Below are positions 20,089-32,503 of a DNA stretch of 64,000 nucleotides, in pieces. Origin of the DNA: Eutreptiella sp. 'Long Island Sound 2002' (lineage: Eukaryota > Euglenozoa > Euglenophyceae > Eutreptiales > Eutreptiaceae); contig OZ038402.1 of the NCBI GenBank assembly GCA_964036045.1, positions 7,394,971-7,458,970 of the forward strand, given 5' to 3'. The position numbers and the translations under genes were made by a program. Each line of letters opens with the position of its first letter. The first letter of the stretch is position 1. Under the pieces are notes generated by a model that saw only the letters and a program-made list of their open reading frames with translations, was not told the origin of the DNA and made no database searches.

Positions 20089-22455
20089 TAAAGAAGGTCC
20101 CTACCAGGACCGGCCCCCGCTGTGCCCCTTCCGCCTGTTACCCCTGCTGATTTACTCCGGATCAACGATTGCATTTCTCAATATCCTCAAAGTCCAAGGT
20201 CCAAAATCCAAAAATATAGAAAATGAAATCCTCCTTCAACCCTGAATAGCAACCAGATCCCACAAATACAGCAATAGCCCAATTCACAATCCAAATCAGG
20301 CTGCAGGCTTCTGTTCAGCACACCGGTTGTCTCACGGTGGCGGGCAAGTACAAGAATTGCACCAAGGAAGAAAGCCCTGAAATTGGCATATGAACACAAA
20401 TAAAGCAAAGTTAGGGAAAGAGGTAAACATACACATTCACAGCCATAAACCCCTCATTCCCTGGACTCAAGACCTTCCCTTGACTCACCAACATGTTGCC
20501 CTGAACCAAGTCAAATGAGATGGCAGAATGCCATGTGTCACAAGTCACTACATAAACCCCCAAAATGTGTTCATTCCCAAGCCTATAAATCTTAGCCCAA
20601 TAGGGGACGTGGCGTGTCACGGCCTAGAGTGGCACTCAGGACCATGCCCTACCCTGACATAACCTTGGTTGGACTTGGGGTCGAATGGGCTTGGAGATAT
20701 GCCCCATGAGTTTGAACTCATAACATGCCAAAAAACTGCCAATTCACACCATATTGGCCATATATCAAATATATGCTCAAAATTGAAGTTACTACTTATC
20801 CGAAGGCCCAAAGCATGCATGGAATCGAAGTCTAGTATTCATGGAGGATAGAGACCAAAGACCAATGCCCATGTACATCCCCACTTTACCCTCAAAACCC
20901 CTTCGGATATGGTCGCCACGCACTGCCCAAGTCAGCCCATGATCTTGAGACCAATTCTTGTAATCCTTCGTGCGCCAAGCCAAATGGAGTACGCGATCCG
21001 GCATATGGTGGTGTTCAACTCCAAAGCATATGCCAACATATGAACAACATACCATGGTTCGACTCCCCATAGGCTTCTTGCTGATTGCCGACCAGGTAAG
21101 TACACAAAATGCAAAAATGAGCAAAAATTGAGGTCAAAAACATGAAAATATGACCAAATACAAAGTTGTCATGATAGTATATCTCTATGCTCACCCATGA
21201 TATCCGCTCATGGTTCAATACACAAATGATGGGAACCATTTGCAAACAATTCCCCCACTTGGATCCCCAATCGAGCGCATGGAGATACCTTCGCCACTCA
21301 TATCTACATGCCCCATGAAAATGGGAGTGCACTCATGGATCTCTTTCCCAAACATACCATGAGCAATACATATGCGGTAGACTTAGTCTAGCGCTTTGAA
21401 TTCCACAATTGAGACATGGGCAAAACCCTTGTCACGTATGGCTCCCCATCTCTTCGGCCACACGAAGATATATAACATGGGCGTGAGCATATCAAGACAT
21501 ATACCATGCATATAAAACATACCCTCAAAAGTTGCTCCCACCATGATATGCCATGTCCCTCCATGGACATAACTTCACGTTAAAAATGCGTAGGAACCCA
21601 AAGAAAACTTTCTATGCAACCCCAACACTCATGCGGTACACTCGAAAGTCGCATTAAAATATTCGGTTGCACGGTCCAAGAGTTATATATCACTTTATAC
21701 CCTCTTGAACCTTATCCCTTGCTATAACGGGCATGTGTACACACCAAAGGCGTTTGATGCTTCCTAAATTAAGTTGAGACTAAGGCGCTTGCAACCCAAC
21801 CTTCCTTATTCTCGTTCCTCACACTCGCGCGTAGATATGGTCCTTCAAAGTGGTCCCACGATTCACTTTTGTTTCCCTTATATCTCCAAGTCAAATGGGT
21901 GGCAAGTATAAGGGAAACCTGATTCGGGCATAGGGAAAAGAGTATGATCACTCGAAGAAGTCCAAATCAAGTGCGGCGATGTCGAAGTCGAAAATCCGAT
22001 TTCGACAACGCGAAAAATTCAGATTAAAATCTCGAGTGCTTATTTAGATAATTGCGGAAGCAACGAACCCTTTGCTGATGAAATCTGACCCTTCACCGGA
22101 GTATCCGCCAAAATATCTGGAAATAACAGTTAACAAATCGGTTAACGCAAAATCGCGAGCCAACTGACAGTCGCCGATACATTGACCATCAGAACGAAAG
22201 GCTGAGGAATTACGGAAACATTATGATAATAAAACCCTGTTGATTCCTGATATTCCGATATATAAATCTCCGCTGGCGGTGCCTCGGTACTGAATATGGC
22301 CGCTCGTAGCCGGAATGGCCAAACCTATCACACTATCACATCGGGTTAGTTCAGGTGGATGGGAGAGTAGGATATCAGCCAATGGCGGCTTGCCGGCACA
22401 TAGATACACACCCCAAGTGACCCCAAGATGGCCACGGGGGTCCGAACCGGCTTCA
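20089..22455 (-). repeat. 3' LTR (left copy)
   Basis: 2,367 bp. In element orientation it begins TGAAGCCGGTTCGG and ends CCTTCTTTA, so TG...TA rather than TG...CA. No long ORF. A TATAAA on the element strand (21,694-21,699) corresponds to the promoter candidate in the right LTR. Confidence 0.95.
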
Positions 22456-22466
22456 CCCCCCTTCTC
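22456..22466 (-). other. Polypurine tract
   Basis: On the element strand GAGAAGGGGGG lies immediately before the 3' LTR, the expected primer site for plus-strand DNA synthesis. Confidence 0.8.
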
Positions 22467-22848
22467 AGAGCGTTGTTACCGCTCGGAAGTCATTGAAGAG
22501 AGGACGGGAGGACCCCAATGGGCAGCAACCCCCCCCCCATGTCCCAAGGACACATGGAGGCCCCACACACGTCGTAGGCGTCCCCCACGCCCCAAAGGAG
22601 GGGTGAGGACACTGAAAATCGGTGCCCTACGCCATATCCGGACTCCTCTTGATCTACAACATGGACCAAGGGGATCACATATAGAAAAACGTCGTCGGTC
22701 GACCTAAATAAGTATACCACAATGAAATATATACGTGGAGATCAAGTGAAGGGGGTATATGGCCAATCAAGGCCGAAAAATCCCCGGACGAACGCCCTCA
22801 CCCGTCTCCTCAATCACAGAAACAAACAAAATGCGAAGGGGGGATCCA
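22467..22848 (-). other. 3' untranslated region of the LTR retrotransposon
   Basis: Non-coding sequence between the pol stop and the polypurine tract; no domain seen. Confidence 0.6.
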
Positions 22849-24675
22849 TTACGGTGCTACAGCAGCAACCAAATGGACCAACACGTCCTTGACATCCAAA
22901 GAAATATTCTTTTTCTTTAGGTAGTCCATCCAGACCGTGGTATACCTCGGCACAAAACTGCTCGGAGGTTCCCACGAATCTCTGGAGGCGGCGAATCCCT
23001 TCCATCGGACTTTATAAAGCCTTCCCCCAGGCGTCCCCGGGTCCGGCTTGTCCGCCAGGATCTTCTCCGCGGTGAAATCGTCGTCCTCACCCTCGTCGTC
23101 CGAGTCCACATCGCCGGCCGTGAACTCGAAGGTGACGGGACGTCCGCTGGGGTCTGGTGCTCGGGGACGAAGCTGGGTATGGTCGCGGTCCAGGATCTTG
23201 TTATCCCCCACACGAACCGCATACACATCCTGCCCGACCTTCCGCACGATTACCCCCGGCACATACCAAGATGCCTGCCGATGCCTGGACAGGACACCCT
23301 TGTGGTGCCGCTCCACCCACACGGTGTGTTGGAGAGCATACTTCTGGACTTTTCCTTGCTTGAAGTACTTGGCCCTCTTGTCATGCTCGTCCTGAAGTGC
23401 CTTGCACACCTTGGCCGCCGTGTCGTCCGCCTCAGCCATCATAGCGTTCGCATCCCGGGCCACTTTGCCATGGTTCAACCACGGGAGAGTGCGTGACACT
23501 CGATCCCGTAGGAACAGGATACGATGGGGCGACAGTCCAGTGGGTCCCGGAAGGTCGTGATACGCTTGGAGCACTCTCCACAGCGAATTGTACCAATTCC
23601 GGCCCGGTTCGTCGATATGCAGCTGGCGGAACTTCTCAAACATCTGCCGCCCGGCCACCTCAGCCCGGCCATTCGACCGGCTGTGGTATGCCACGGTCTT
23701 GGCGTGCCGAATCCCCATGTGCTTGCACATCGTCTTGAACCACGTCCCCACGAATTGACTGCCCCGATCGCTGCAGATGACAGCTGGGACATCGAAAATT
23801 GTTAGCCAATGCCTGATCATGGCATTAGCGACGGTCTTGGCCTGCAGCCCCACTCCATGCTTGTCCTTCTTGTCCTTCTTCTTTGACTTCTTGCAGGGGA
23901 CCGCCACGATATACCCATTGTGCCTATCCACAGCCAGGATGACACAGTCGCAGGTCTCTCCTTCCACGGTGACCTCAGGCATGGCGAATACATCCATGGC
24001 CACGGACCGCATAGGGGCCTCCGGTATAGCCGTATACACCGGGTTGCCCGCTGTGGAGTGATTGGGGCTCTTCGTGGCCCGACACACGGCACAGTCGCTG
24101 CAGTACCTATCCAGGATGGCGGAGTACCCCGGAGGGAACTTGAAACGCCACTCCAGGTCCTGCTGCATCTTGTCTCGGCCAGGGTGCATGAGCTGGGCGT
24201 TGTGCCAATGATCAATGAGCTCCTCCACTCGGTTCTCGGGCACCAGCAGCTTGTCCTTGAGGAACAACTTGTCGCCATCCTCGGTCAAGCCCTCGGGCCA
24301 ATCGTCGTCCGACGGGGCGCTCACGGCATTGCAGTACTTGCTCCAGTGCTCGGATGCCGCATAGTCATCCGACCAGTCCTCTGTGAACACCGACCTGACC
24401 AGCTCTACAGGGGCCACCATCCACTGCTCGAGGGTTTCCTCTCGAATAGCTTGGACGCGGGCACCCCGGAACTTGGCCAGGTCCGTACGATTTGCCATCA
24501 CCACAAAGCACTTGACCCCCTCTTGCTCCATGACGTTCTCCATCTCGATGATGCGCTTGGCTTCCTCGGTCTCCTCGGCGTCGCCGCCCAGCGACTGAGG
24601 CAATCTGCCACAGTGTTGTCCTTCCCCGGGACGTACACGACGCTGAGGTCGAACTTGGCGAACGTCTCGTGCCAT
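22849..24675 (-). pseudogene. Gypsy pol: end of RNase H, integrase and chromodomain
   Basis: A 608-codon frame. The first 30 residues are out of frame; the true RNase H end (VVCTDHQSLQSWHKEHVDTP, VYVPGKDNTVADCLSR) is in another frame at 24,498-24,764, so one frameshift lies near 24,600. Integrase follows: zinc-binding module (HWHNAQLMHPGRDK, CSDCAVC), then catalytic core with Asp in SVAMDVFAMPEV, Asp in VICSDRGSQFV, and Glu in SNGRAEVAGRQ. The GPY/F-like region is YVPGVIVRKVGQDVYAV. A chromodomain ends the protein (FTAEKILADKP, YKVRWKGFAASRDSWEPPSS), then about 30 residues. Catalytic residues appear intact; it inserts the cDNA into the host genome. Confidence 0.88.
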
Positions 24676-24684
24676 CGGGCCCTT

Positions 24685-25533
24685 CTAGCCGCTGGTCCTG
24701 AGGGGGTGTCGACATGCTCCTTGTGCCAGCTCTGTAGGGACTGGTGGTCCGTGCAAACCACCACCGGCTGCAGTCAGATGTGGCCAGACCACTTCCTGAG
24801 CGCACATACAATGGCGTATGTCTCCTTCTCCCTCGGGGTCCATGTTCGGCGTTGGCCCTCGGCCAGGATCCTGCTCCAAAACGCCACGGTAAACATGAGT
24901 CCCGTCGTCCCGGACTTGCTCGAGGACTGCCCCCACGGCATAGTCCGAAGCGTCTGTCCGTAGCACGAATCCCTTGTCCGGGTCCACCAGGAACAGCCCC
25001 AACTGCCCCAAGAGTCGCTCCTTCAGGCTGTTGAACGCATCTTCAGCCTCAGGGGTCCAGGCAAGCTTCTTCTTGCTCCCCTTCCGGCCATCGAACTTCC
25101 CCACCTGCAGCATCTTGTGCAGCGGCCCCGAGAGTTCTGCATACATCCGGACGTATCCCGAATAGTAATTGCAGAACCCCATGAAGGACCGGAGTTCGCT
25201 GATGGTCTGGGGCTTCTCCCAGTGGTGCAGGGAGGCTAGCTTCCCAGGCATGGGACGGCGTTGCCCGTGACCAACCACGTGACCCGCGAACTCCACTTCC
25301 TTCACGAAGAGTGAGGCTTTGGTGGGCTTGCACACCATGTTGCGCTTGTCCAACTCGCTGAGCAGTCGGCGCACATCCTTCTCATGCGCGTCGATGAGCT
25401 CGTCCTCAGTCATCTTCTCCGTGCCGGACCCGATGATGATGTCATCCACGAAGAGATCGGCACAGTCCCGGACAGGACCGAGTAGGTCCTCCATCATGCG
25501 CTGGAAAGCGGCGTTGCCATTCTTGGCACCCAA
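24685..25533 (-). pseudogene. Gypsy pol: RT palm to RNase H
   Basis: Starts in the middle of RT (GAKNGNAAFQRMMEDLL), contains the catalytic LFVDDIIIGS, the connection domain (ELRSFMGFCNYYSGYVR) and the start of RNase H (LRTDASDYAVGAVLEQ). After about residue 225 (near 24,860) the frame is wrong, so a frameshift separates it from the RNase H C-terminus at 24,498-24,764. A second shift near 25,525 separates it from the upstream pol ORF. Confidence 0.85.
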
Positions 25534-27796
25534 TAGGCACCACTTTCCACTGCATGGCCCCCAGCGGCGTCGACATCGCTGTGCAGGGCCTGGAGTCCGG
25601 GTGTAGCGGCATCTGGTGGTAACCGTGTTTCAGGTCCAACACTGTGAAAATCCGCTTTTTCTGTTGCTTTTGGAGGATGGAGTCGATCAGGGGAAGCGAG
25701 TAGGAGTCGTGCTCGGTCTGCTCGTTCAAACCTCTGTAATCAACCACCAACCTCCACTTGCCCTTCTCCTTCTTGGGCACGATGAAGGCTGGGCTGGCCC
25801 ACTCACTGTCGCAGGGTTCGATCCATCCCCGCTCAATGAACTCGGCCAACAGGTTCTTCATGGCCTCGGCCCGATCGCCCTGAAGTTGGTACGCCCGATG
25901 ACGATAGATCTTCGGGTTCGGCTTCAGCTTGATCTTCGCTGTACCAAACCTCCCACGATCTGGAGGGTTCTTGTTGGCGACGCCACTGAATAGCCGCGGA
26001 TAGGCCTTTATCAGCCTCTCCTTCAGCTCGGCGACCTTCGGGTTCTCCTTGGCCTCTTCAGCCGCTTGCTTCGGTATCGATACAACCGACCGCACTGCGG
26101 TATAGGCCTCTTCTGGGTCCGATTCCGACTTCTCCTCGTCCGATATGCCGTCTTCATCGTCGTGGGTCTCGACTCCCACCGATAATCTTCGAAAATTTGC
26201 GGCCTCGGGCTGGTGCTCGTCGCTACCGGTTCCCACTCTTGGAAAACCCCACGTTGGTGGGTCCGACCCAACCGGACCATCGTATTGGTCCGCGATGTGA
26301 TCCATGACCCTCGCCACGAACTCATCCTTCTCGTACTTGCCGGTGACCAACATCTTATCATCCCACCAATGCGGAGATGTGACCATGGCCCGCCTCTTCT
26401 TGGCTGCCACACGGTCGTGCATCCCCATCCGCATGTAGTTGACGACGTCGTCGATCTCGGAGTGGGACAGGATGTCAATGCCATCCACTGGCTGATCCGT
26501 CCCTTCCTTGGGCTCAAACATGACCTTCATGGGCACCGCATCCACCCTACGGATGAGTGCTTCATCACCCGTGGGTTGGGCTTGCGCCCCATCCACCAGG
26601 AAAGCCTTGGTACCCCACGCTTGACCCGGGGAGGGCATTGATACACCCTTGGCGTCGATGAACAGCTCCTCCTCTGGCCCGAATGACATCTCGTTCAGGG
26701 TGATGGAGTCCAGCGTCGACTTGAGACCCTCCAGCGGACATGGGGTGGATCCTATGCCGGTTATGACCAGGATCCCCTTCGCCCTATCCGCGATGATCTT
26801 CTCCACCGTACGTCTGGTATTGTCCAGGGAGCCATGCCAATACATGGGTCCCCACTCCTTCAAACCCCAATGCCTGTGCCAGGCTGAGTCTCCTCGATGC
26901 CAATGCCTCCTACACTTCCGCAGAAGTGGGGCATCCCGGGAAGCGAAGACGTCCGTCTCGGGCGTTTCAGCTCCCAGCGTCTGAATCATCCTGGTGTACA
27001 CTTGCGGCGCCATTCCATACTCCGTGAGCTGAACTCCACGGTCTCCTCTGGACTTGGCACCCACAGCTTGCACCGCTTGGACGATCCTATCCTCTTCCTC
27101 AGCATTCCATTGGGATGATCCGCATGCATAGTCCGTGGACAGCCATGTTAGGCATTCATCATCCTCCCGGACCAGCGTTGCACGATGGGGAAGGGCTCCA
27201 ATGGCATTTGCCACCATGAAGTCATACCCCATGATCATATCCCAATCGGTAATGTCGGCCACATAGAAGTTCCCAGATAGAGTGCTTCTCTTCGCCTGAT
27301 CAGGGCGGTTCAAGCGCTCATGCTCCCAGAATTCCATACTGATGGTGGCCTCATGGGTGCCGCCACCCATAATCTCTCCGTTGGCGACCTTCAGGCGGAC
27401 CGGTCTCCGGCTGGGCTGCAGGAGTTCCTCCTTGAACAACCCTCTCCGGACCAGGCTCACCTGGGCACCCGTATCCACTAACACATCCACCACCTTCTCC
27501 TCTCGTCCGCACCGTACTCGCACTTTCAAGTGCAACTGCCGCTCGTCGCCATGAGGTGTATGGACGACTCTCACGGCATGCAACTCTAGCACGTCCGGGT
27601 GCATCAGGACTTCAAGGGTATGGTCACAGATGGTGTAGATCTTGGGTCGGTCCCGCCCGTCCACGGGGCTCTCCGTGGTCGCTCCTTCCTTCTTGCCATG
27701 TCCCGTACCCACATGTACTTCCCTTGGCAGGGCGCTCCAGGGGTTGGGAGTGGCAAAACTCAGTGGTTTTGGCTCTTCTGGAGCCTTCTTCGGCAC
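25442..27796 (-). pseudogene. Gypsy pol: aspartic protease and RT fingers
   Basis: A 784-codon frame. The protease active site is VLVDTGAQVSLV at about residue 107. A long hydrophilic spacer (about 220-590) follows, with an unusual TLGAETPETDVFASRDAPLL stretch that may be an extra domain. RT begins at KIKLKPNPKIYRHRAYQLQ and includes SPAFIVPKKEKGKWRLVVDY and FTVLDLKHGYHQMPL. The last about 35 residues are out of frame; the correct frame is the 24,685-25,533 ORF. The start ATG at 27,796 may not be the real one because gag ends 81 bp away. Confidence 0.85.
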
Positions 27797-27877
27797 CCGA
27801 TGTGCCTTCGCTTTCTCTGGGATTCCACTGACTTTCGGAGGAGAGACCTCCGAGGTCCCACTCCCGTGGGGGCTCCT

Positions 27878-29110
27878 CTAGACTTGGCTTCCCGCAGCCC
27901 CTTCCGGTTGCGATCCGCCAGGACTTTGTCCACCACGTTGCTGGGCTTTGAGTTCCTCCAACGACCTCAACATGTCCTCAGCAACTTCCTCGATCAACCT
28001 CAGTCGTCGGTCTTGGCCAGGTCCACCACCATAGCCTCTTCCTCCGCCTTTCCCTTGGCCTTTGCCTTGGTCTTTTCCCCCGTCTCCGCCCTTCGCCTTC
28101 CAGTCGGAAATCCGCTGCTCCTTGGGCTTCTTCTCGGGGTGGGCTGCGAAGTAGGCCTTCTTGTCCGCCTCATACACCTTGCACTGACGGTGGTCGTGTG
28201 CATGGTTGTTTCCCTTGCCATAACAGACCCAGCACCCGTCGTGCTGAGACCTGTACTCCCGGAACGAGAGCGGTGGGTTCCCGATCCTCCTTGGCTCTCT
28301 GCTCTTCTTGGGTCCCAGCTGGCTCCATCTGGACCGATCCTGCCCATGGTTCTTCACGTTGTGCGCCACAAACGCGAACAAATGGGCCTCCTCGTGATCC
28401 TCCCGCGACCCGGTCCAGTGGTCTTGGCCACTTCCACTACCATCCTCCGCGGAGTTGGCCGTGTCCTCCTGGATCTCCCGATGATGGCGGTCTTCTCGGT
28501 GGCCTCGTTGTCCATGACCATGTCGATCCTGCACGTGGGCCTCGTTCTTCGCATTGAGCTTCAACTCCACCGTGATGTACTTCACGATCTCGTCCAGGCT
28601 CATGCGGGCGAAGATGACTTGCATCCTCAGCGGCTCCCCGCGCCTCCACTCCACGTTGTTGAGGCGCAGCAACCTTTGCCCCATGGAGTCTCCGAATACC
28701 TCCACGTACACGGCGTTCTTCAGTCCCAACATCCGGTTGGGCTCGCCCAGGTTCCTCCTGAAGAACTCCATGATACCCGCATGGGTATCCTCCGCCGCCA
28801 TGATCCTCACCGCCACCCGCTTCTTGGCGCGCTTCTTCTCCTCGTCCTCCACTCGCCTCTTCCAGTTGCCGGGGAGGACGTCCTTCAGCAAGTGGCGGAT
28901 CTCACTGGCCTCGTTCCAGTCTTCCACCAGCTTGAGGCATCTGCGGTACTTCCGCAGATACCGGTTCCACTCCCGGACCCGCAACTCACCGCGGTCCAGC
29001 GGCAGCGGGATGGACCACAAGTCCTCCTGCTTCTGGTTCGGAGCGTCCACCCGCTCCTCATCCTCCAACCACTGGAGGCAGGCCTGCTCCGTCCTGATCA
29101 GTCCTTCCCG
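27878..29110 (-). pseudogene. Gypsy gag, C-terminal part (left of the LINE)
   Basis: Downstream part of gag. It begins at the LINE target duplication with REGLIRTEQACLQWLEDEER, continues through a capsid-like helical region (WNRYLRKYRRCLKLVEDWNE) and ends with a CCHC-type knuckle (CWVCYGKGNNHAHDHRQC) and Gly/Lys-rich GGDGGKDQGKGQGKGGGRG. With the LINE and one 20-bp duplication removed it joins in frame to 37,219-38,706. Confidence 0.85.
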
Positions 29111-29130
29111 GATCTGATCCCGCAGCTCCT
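29111..29130. repeat. Left copy of the 20-bp LINE target site duplication
   Basis: GATCTGATCCCGCAGCTCCT, identical to 37,219-37,238. Confidence 0.95.
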
Positions 29131-29974
29131 TTTTTTTTTTTTTTGAAAACACATGCCTTGAGTCCTTTGTGCAAAGTTCCAATCAGGAAAGGGCCAGCCC
29201 ATCATACAGCCATTCACCCACATCCCCGAGGGTCAGGGGTCAGTGTATGGGGGGGACTTGCGGAGGAGGTACATGCTGAGAAAGATGTAATTAAACAAGG
29301 TGGCATAATGCGGGTGATCGCCCCGTGCTGTGGGCCCTGAGGCCATGACAGCCAGTGGGGGTACCATGCATTCGGGCAGTGGCCAGTGCTGTGAGTCCCA
29401 GAGAATGTGGAGGGTAATGGTGGAGGAGGGAGGGTGATCGGGCAGGAAGTGGACATACAGCGGTTCCATGCAGTGGTGTGGGCGTAGGGGGGGGGGGAGT
29501 GCTCTCCCTTTGGTCTGTGACCCTTATATTGCTCTGCCCCGTATCACCTCGGGGTGAGCTGCAGTGGCTGTTCACTCTTGATCCATGGGGCTGTCGCAGG
29601 GACCTGTAGAGAGGGGGGGGGGGGTCGGTGCATGGGGCAATGGGAGTATGGGGATTTTTTTTTTTTTTTTTCCCCAAAAATCAGCACCAGGATGATGAGG
29701 GCATCATGCAGTGGTGGGCAAAGCAAGAGACTGAGAACAGTAAACACAGTGATGTTGATGATGACAGTGCCTGTGCTGACGTTCCTGTGGTGCCCTGATG
29801 GCAACGCACGCATGCCATATGTTAGTTTAGGAGAGGGGCATGCTGTGGAGATTGCCTTCTCTTCGTTCACGGCTCTGTGTTGAACCCTGCAGAGAGACAA
29901 GGTGGTGTATATCAGGGGGGGAAGTCAGAGGCAGGGGATGCTGAGCAGTCGGGGGGGGGGGTACAGCAGGGGAA

Positions 29975-32503
29975 TCAAACTGGACGGGAGGTGACATTCC
30001 AATCGGATGGGGTAAATGGATTGGGCTTGGACGATGGGGCTGGGATGTAGTCAGACAGGGCATCAGTCACTTTATCCATCACGCTCTCCTGCCACTTATA
30101 CACTATTTTTCTGGCTGCCCTGGGGCCACCGTGGGCGGCGCTCAGGGCACGAAAAAGCGAAATCGGTATTACAAGGCGCCCAGTGATCCTTAGGTCACGT
30201 TTGTGGGCAGTGGCTCGCCATCTGATGGGAGTGGAGGAGACGGGCCAAGCAGTGGTCCACGCATGGACGAGTGGGTGCGCGGGCGAGCAGTGTGCTATGT
30301 ACCCGTGGAGGCTCATGTTGTGTCTGAGGGAACAGTGGGGGCAGGGGGTGGGGGGCACATCATCTTTCCAGAAGGTTGCATAGTGGCTGTACCCCAGTCG
30401 GGTCTGGAGGCCAAAGAGCCACTTATGCGACGCCAAGCGACGAAATTTGAGTGGTCGCCATGAGGAAGAATGGAAGTTTTCGTGTGTGTGTGTAGGAAAC
30501 AGGTCGTGTGTCCAGACCTTGTGTGGGGGGGACATGAGTTCGCCGTGGCGGACGACGTCCCATGGGGAGGAGGGTTTGGCAGGGGGGGGGAGGGGGAGAG
30601 TGGAGCCGTACTTGGCGAACTCATCGGATCGTTCCTGGAAGAGGTGGCCCGTGTGACCTTCAATCCATTCTACTGCATGGCATTTGCTTTGGATGGACTT
30701 CCTGGCCAGCTGGACATAATGAGCATAGCGTAGAGGGCGCCTGTCTCCTGTGGTGGAGGAGATAGCGCCCTTGCAGTCAACCTTGATTTTGGATGAGGGG
30801 GGGGAAAATTCTGAACCAAGGAGGATACCAATAACCTCTGCCTTGTACGAGTTGGGGGGACCAGGGACGCGGCAGACGACTATGCGCCCATCGGGGAGGA
30901 GTGCACATGCGCCTGAGGCAGGGGGGGTACCAAGTCGACTGCCATCAGTGTAGGTGCAGTCTGGGGGGGGGTTGGGTCCAGGCAAGATGTATGCTGTGAT
31001 CCCAGATTCGGAGATCACTGTGGAGGCACCCCGCAAGGCGCGTTTCGCTCCCCATGAGACGGGGAGGGGGATCATGGGGGAGGCGCGGGGGGGGCCAAGC
31101 AGGGCGATGGCAGTGGCGAAGAGACGCCAGGGGGATAAGGGAAATATTGATTGGGTGCTGAGGTGGAAGAGGTGTGGGTTGGTGTGCAGGGAGACAGGTA
31201 TGCGCGTGGGCTGTAGAACAGCAAAGTAGCGTAATCCCAAGCCATGAGTATGGTGGGTATACAGTGTTTTCTTGGCAAGAAGGGAGGGTAACCCCGCGAC
31301 TCCAAGCACATATCTTTCAATGGCTTGGATCATTGGATTCAGCTGGTCGGCAGATAGGGGGAGGCATTCACATCGGTAAAGCAGGCGGGGAAGGATCAAT
31401 GTGTTAGCTACCAGTATTCTGTCAAGTGACTGAGAGGGGAGGGCGTTAAGCTCCGCGAGCTGGGCCTGTAGTTCTCTAAAGATCAGCTGGAAAGCATGGC
31501 TGACTTCGAGATTTTTTGGGATGGGATGTCCCAAGTGCATGAGGTGAGATACCTTGGCCATGGGGTACTCGGTGGAGTCTGCCCAGTCCGGCCACGTTGA
31601 ACAGCTCTCTGGGACCCAGAAATCAGTGGAGACCTGCAGGGGTGAGGGCGGATGTGAATACTTGGGGAGCATGGGGGGGGGAGTACAGTGTGGAGATACA
31701 GGGAGGGACTCACTTTTTATAACGTTCAGTTGGCACCCGATCAGGTTGAGGCCAGTTTGGACAATGGAGGCGACTCTGGGACCATCCGTATGTGCAACGG
31801 GGGTCGAGATGTCGTCGACATAGGCGGAGAAGAGTATATTGTGGGAGTGTATATAGCGTAGAGGAATTTCGAAAACAATGACAAAAAGGAAGCAGGAAAT
31901 GGGGCACCCCTGTTTCACGCCGTGGGTAGTACCGAAAATTTCATCCGGTGTACCCCTGATGTATGTGGACCCGTGCTCAAGTACCGTGGAAATTAAAAGC
32001 AGTAACTTGGTGGGGGTCCCCATGCGTTGGAGTACATCCCTGATGAGCATTTTTGGTGGACTGTCGAAGGCATGATACATGTCAAAGGTAAAGATGGATT
32101 CCCAACTGGTGCCATTGTCAATGTTATCAAAAAAGGTTTGTGTGGCATGGGCAGTTGAGACGCCTCGTCGCCCACCAAACTGGCGCGGGTGAAGTTGTGG
32201 AGAGAGGAGGGGATACAGTTTTTTATAGATCCATCGCATGAGCAGCCGGTACACCGAATTGCTCATGGCAATGGGTCGCCACCTATCAGGATCCCTCCAG
32301 GAACCTTTACCTTTAAATATGCACAGGGTCTCTGATGCAAGCCAGCTGTGGGGGATGTCTCCAACATCATAACACAGTGTGAGGCACTGATGTACTATGG
32401 AGAAGGCAGCATCTGGGAGGACAGCAATCAAATAGGGGGGCACGCCATCAGGTCCAGGGGACTTTTTCCGGGAGGACTTCGCCAGAATGCGGAGTTCCTC
32501 CAC
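29975..32503 (-). CDS. LINE ORF2 C-terminal part: RT, RNase H, CCHC finger
   Basis: An 842-codon frame. RT blocks: SSRKKSPGPDGVPPYLI, FTFDMYHAFDSPP, THGVKQGCPISCFLFV, and the catalytic LFSAYVDDIST. RNase H has all expected acidic residues: Asp in CTYTDGSRLG, Glu in YKAEVIGILLG, Asp in IKVDCKGAISS, and His/Asp in WIEGHTGHLFQERSDEFAKY. A finger near the end is CPHCSLRHNMSLHGYIAHC. It should be the continuation of the 32,428-34,611 frame; the ATG at 32,503 is created by the frameshift. Mediates target-primed reverse transcription. Confidence 0.9.
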   Translation of the reverse strand: MEELRILAKSSRKKSPGPDGVPPYLIAVLPDAAFSIVHQCLTLCYDVGDIPHSWLASETLCIFKGKGSWRDPDRWRPIAMSNSVYRLLMRWIYKKLYPLLSPQLHPRQFGGRRGVSTAHATQTFFDNIDNGTSWESIFTFDMYHAFDSPPKMLIRDVLQRMGTPTKLLLLISTVLEHGSTYIRGTPDEIFGTTHGVKQGCPISCFLFVIVFEIPLRYIHSHNILFSAYVDDISTPVAHTDGPRVASIVQTGLNLIGCQLNVIKSESLPVSPHCTPPPMLPKYSHPPSPLQVSTDFWVPESCSTWPDWADSTEYPMAKVSHLMHLGHPIPKNLEVSHAFQLIFRELQAQLAELNALPSQSLDRILVANTLILPRLLYRCECLPLSADQLNPMIQAIERYVLGVAGLPSLLAKKTLYTHHTHGLGLRYFAVLQPTRIPVSLHTNPHLFHLSTQSIFPLSPWRLFATAIALLGPPRASPMIPLPVSWGAKRALRGASTVISESGITAYILPGPNPPPDCTYTDGSRLGTPPASGACALLPDGRIVVCRVPGPPNSYKAEVIGILLGSEFSPPSSKIKVDCKGAISSTTGDRRPLRYAHYVQLARKSIQSKCHAVEWIEGHTGHLFQERSDEFAKYGSTLPLPPPAKPSSPWDVVRHGELMSPPHKVWTHDLFPTHTHENFHSSSWRPLKFRRLASHKWLFGLQTRLGYSHYATFWKDDVPPTPCPHCSLRHNMSLHGYIAHCSPAHPLVHAWTTAWPVSSTPIRWRATAHKRDLRITGRLVIPISLFRALSAAHGGPRAARKIVYKWQESVMDKVTDALSDYIPAPSSKPNPFTPSDWNVTSRPV

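Noticed and set aside
20089-22455. Small ORFs of 60-110 codons shared by both LTRs
   Set aside because: Same short frames in both copies simply reflect LTR identity; no domain and many are on the antisense strand.
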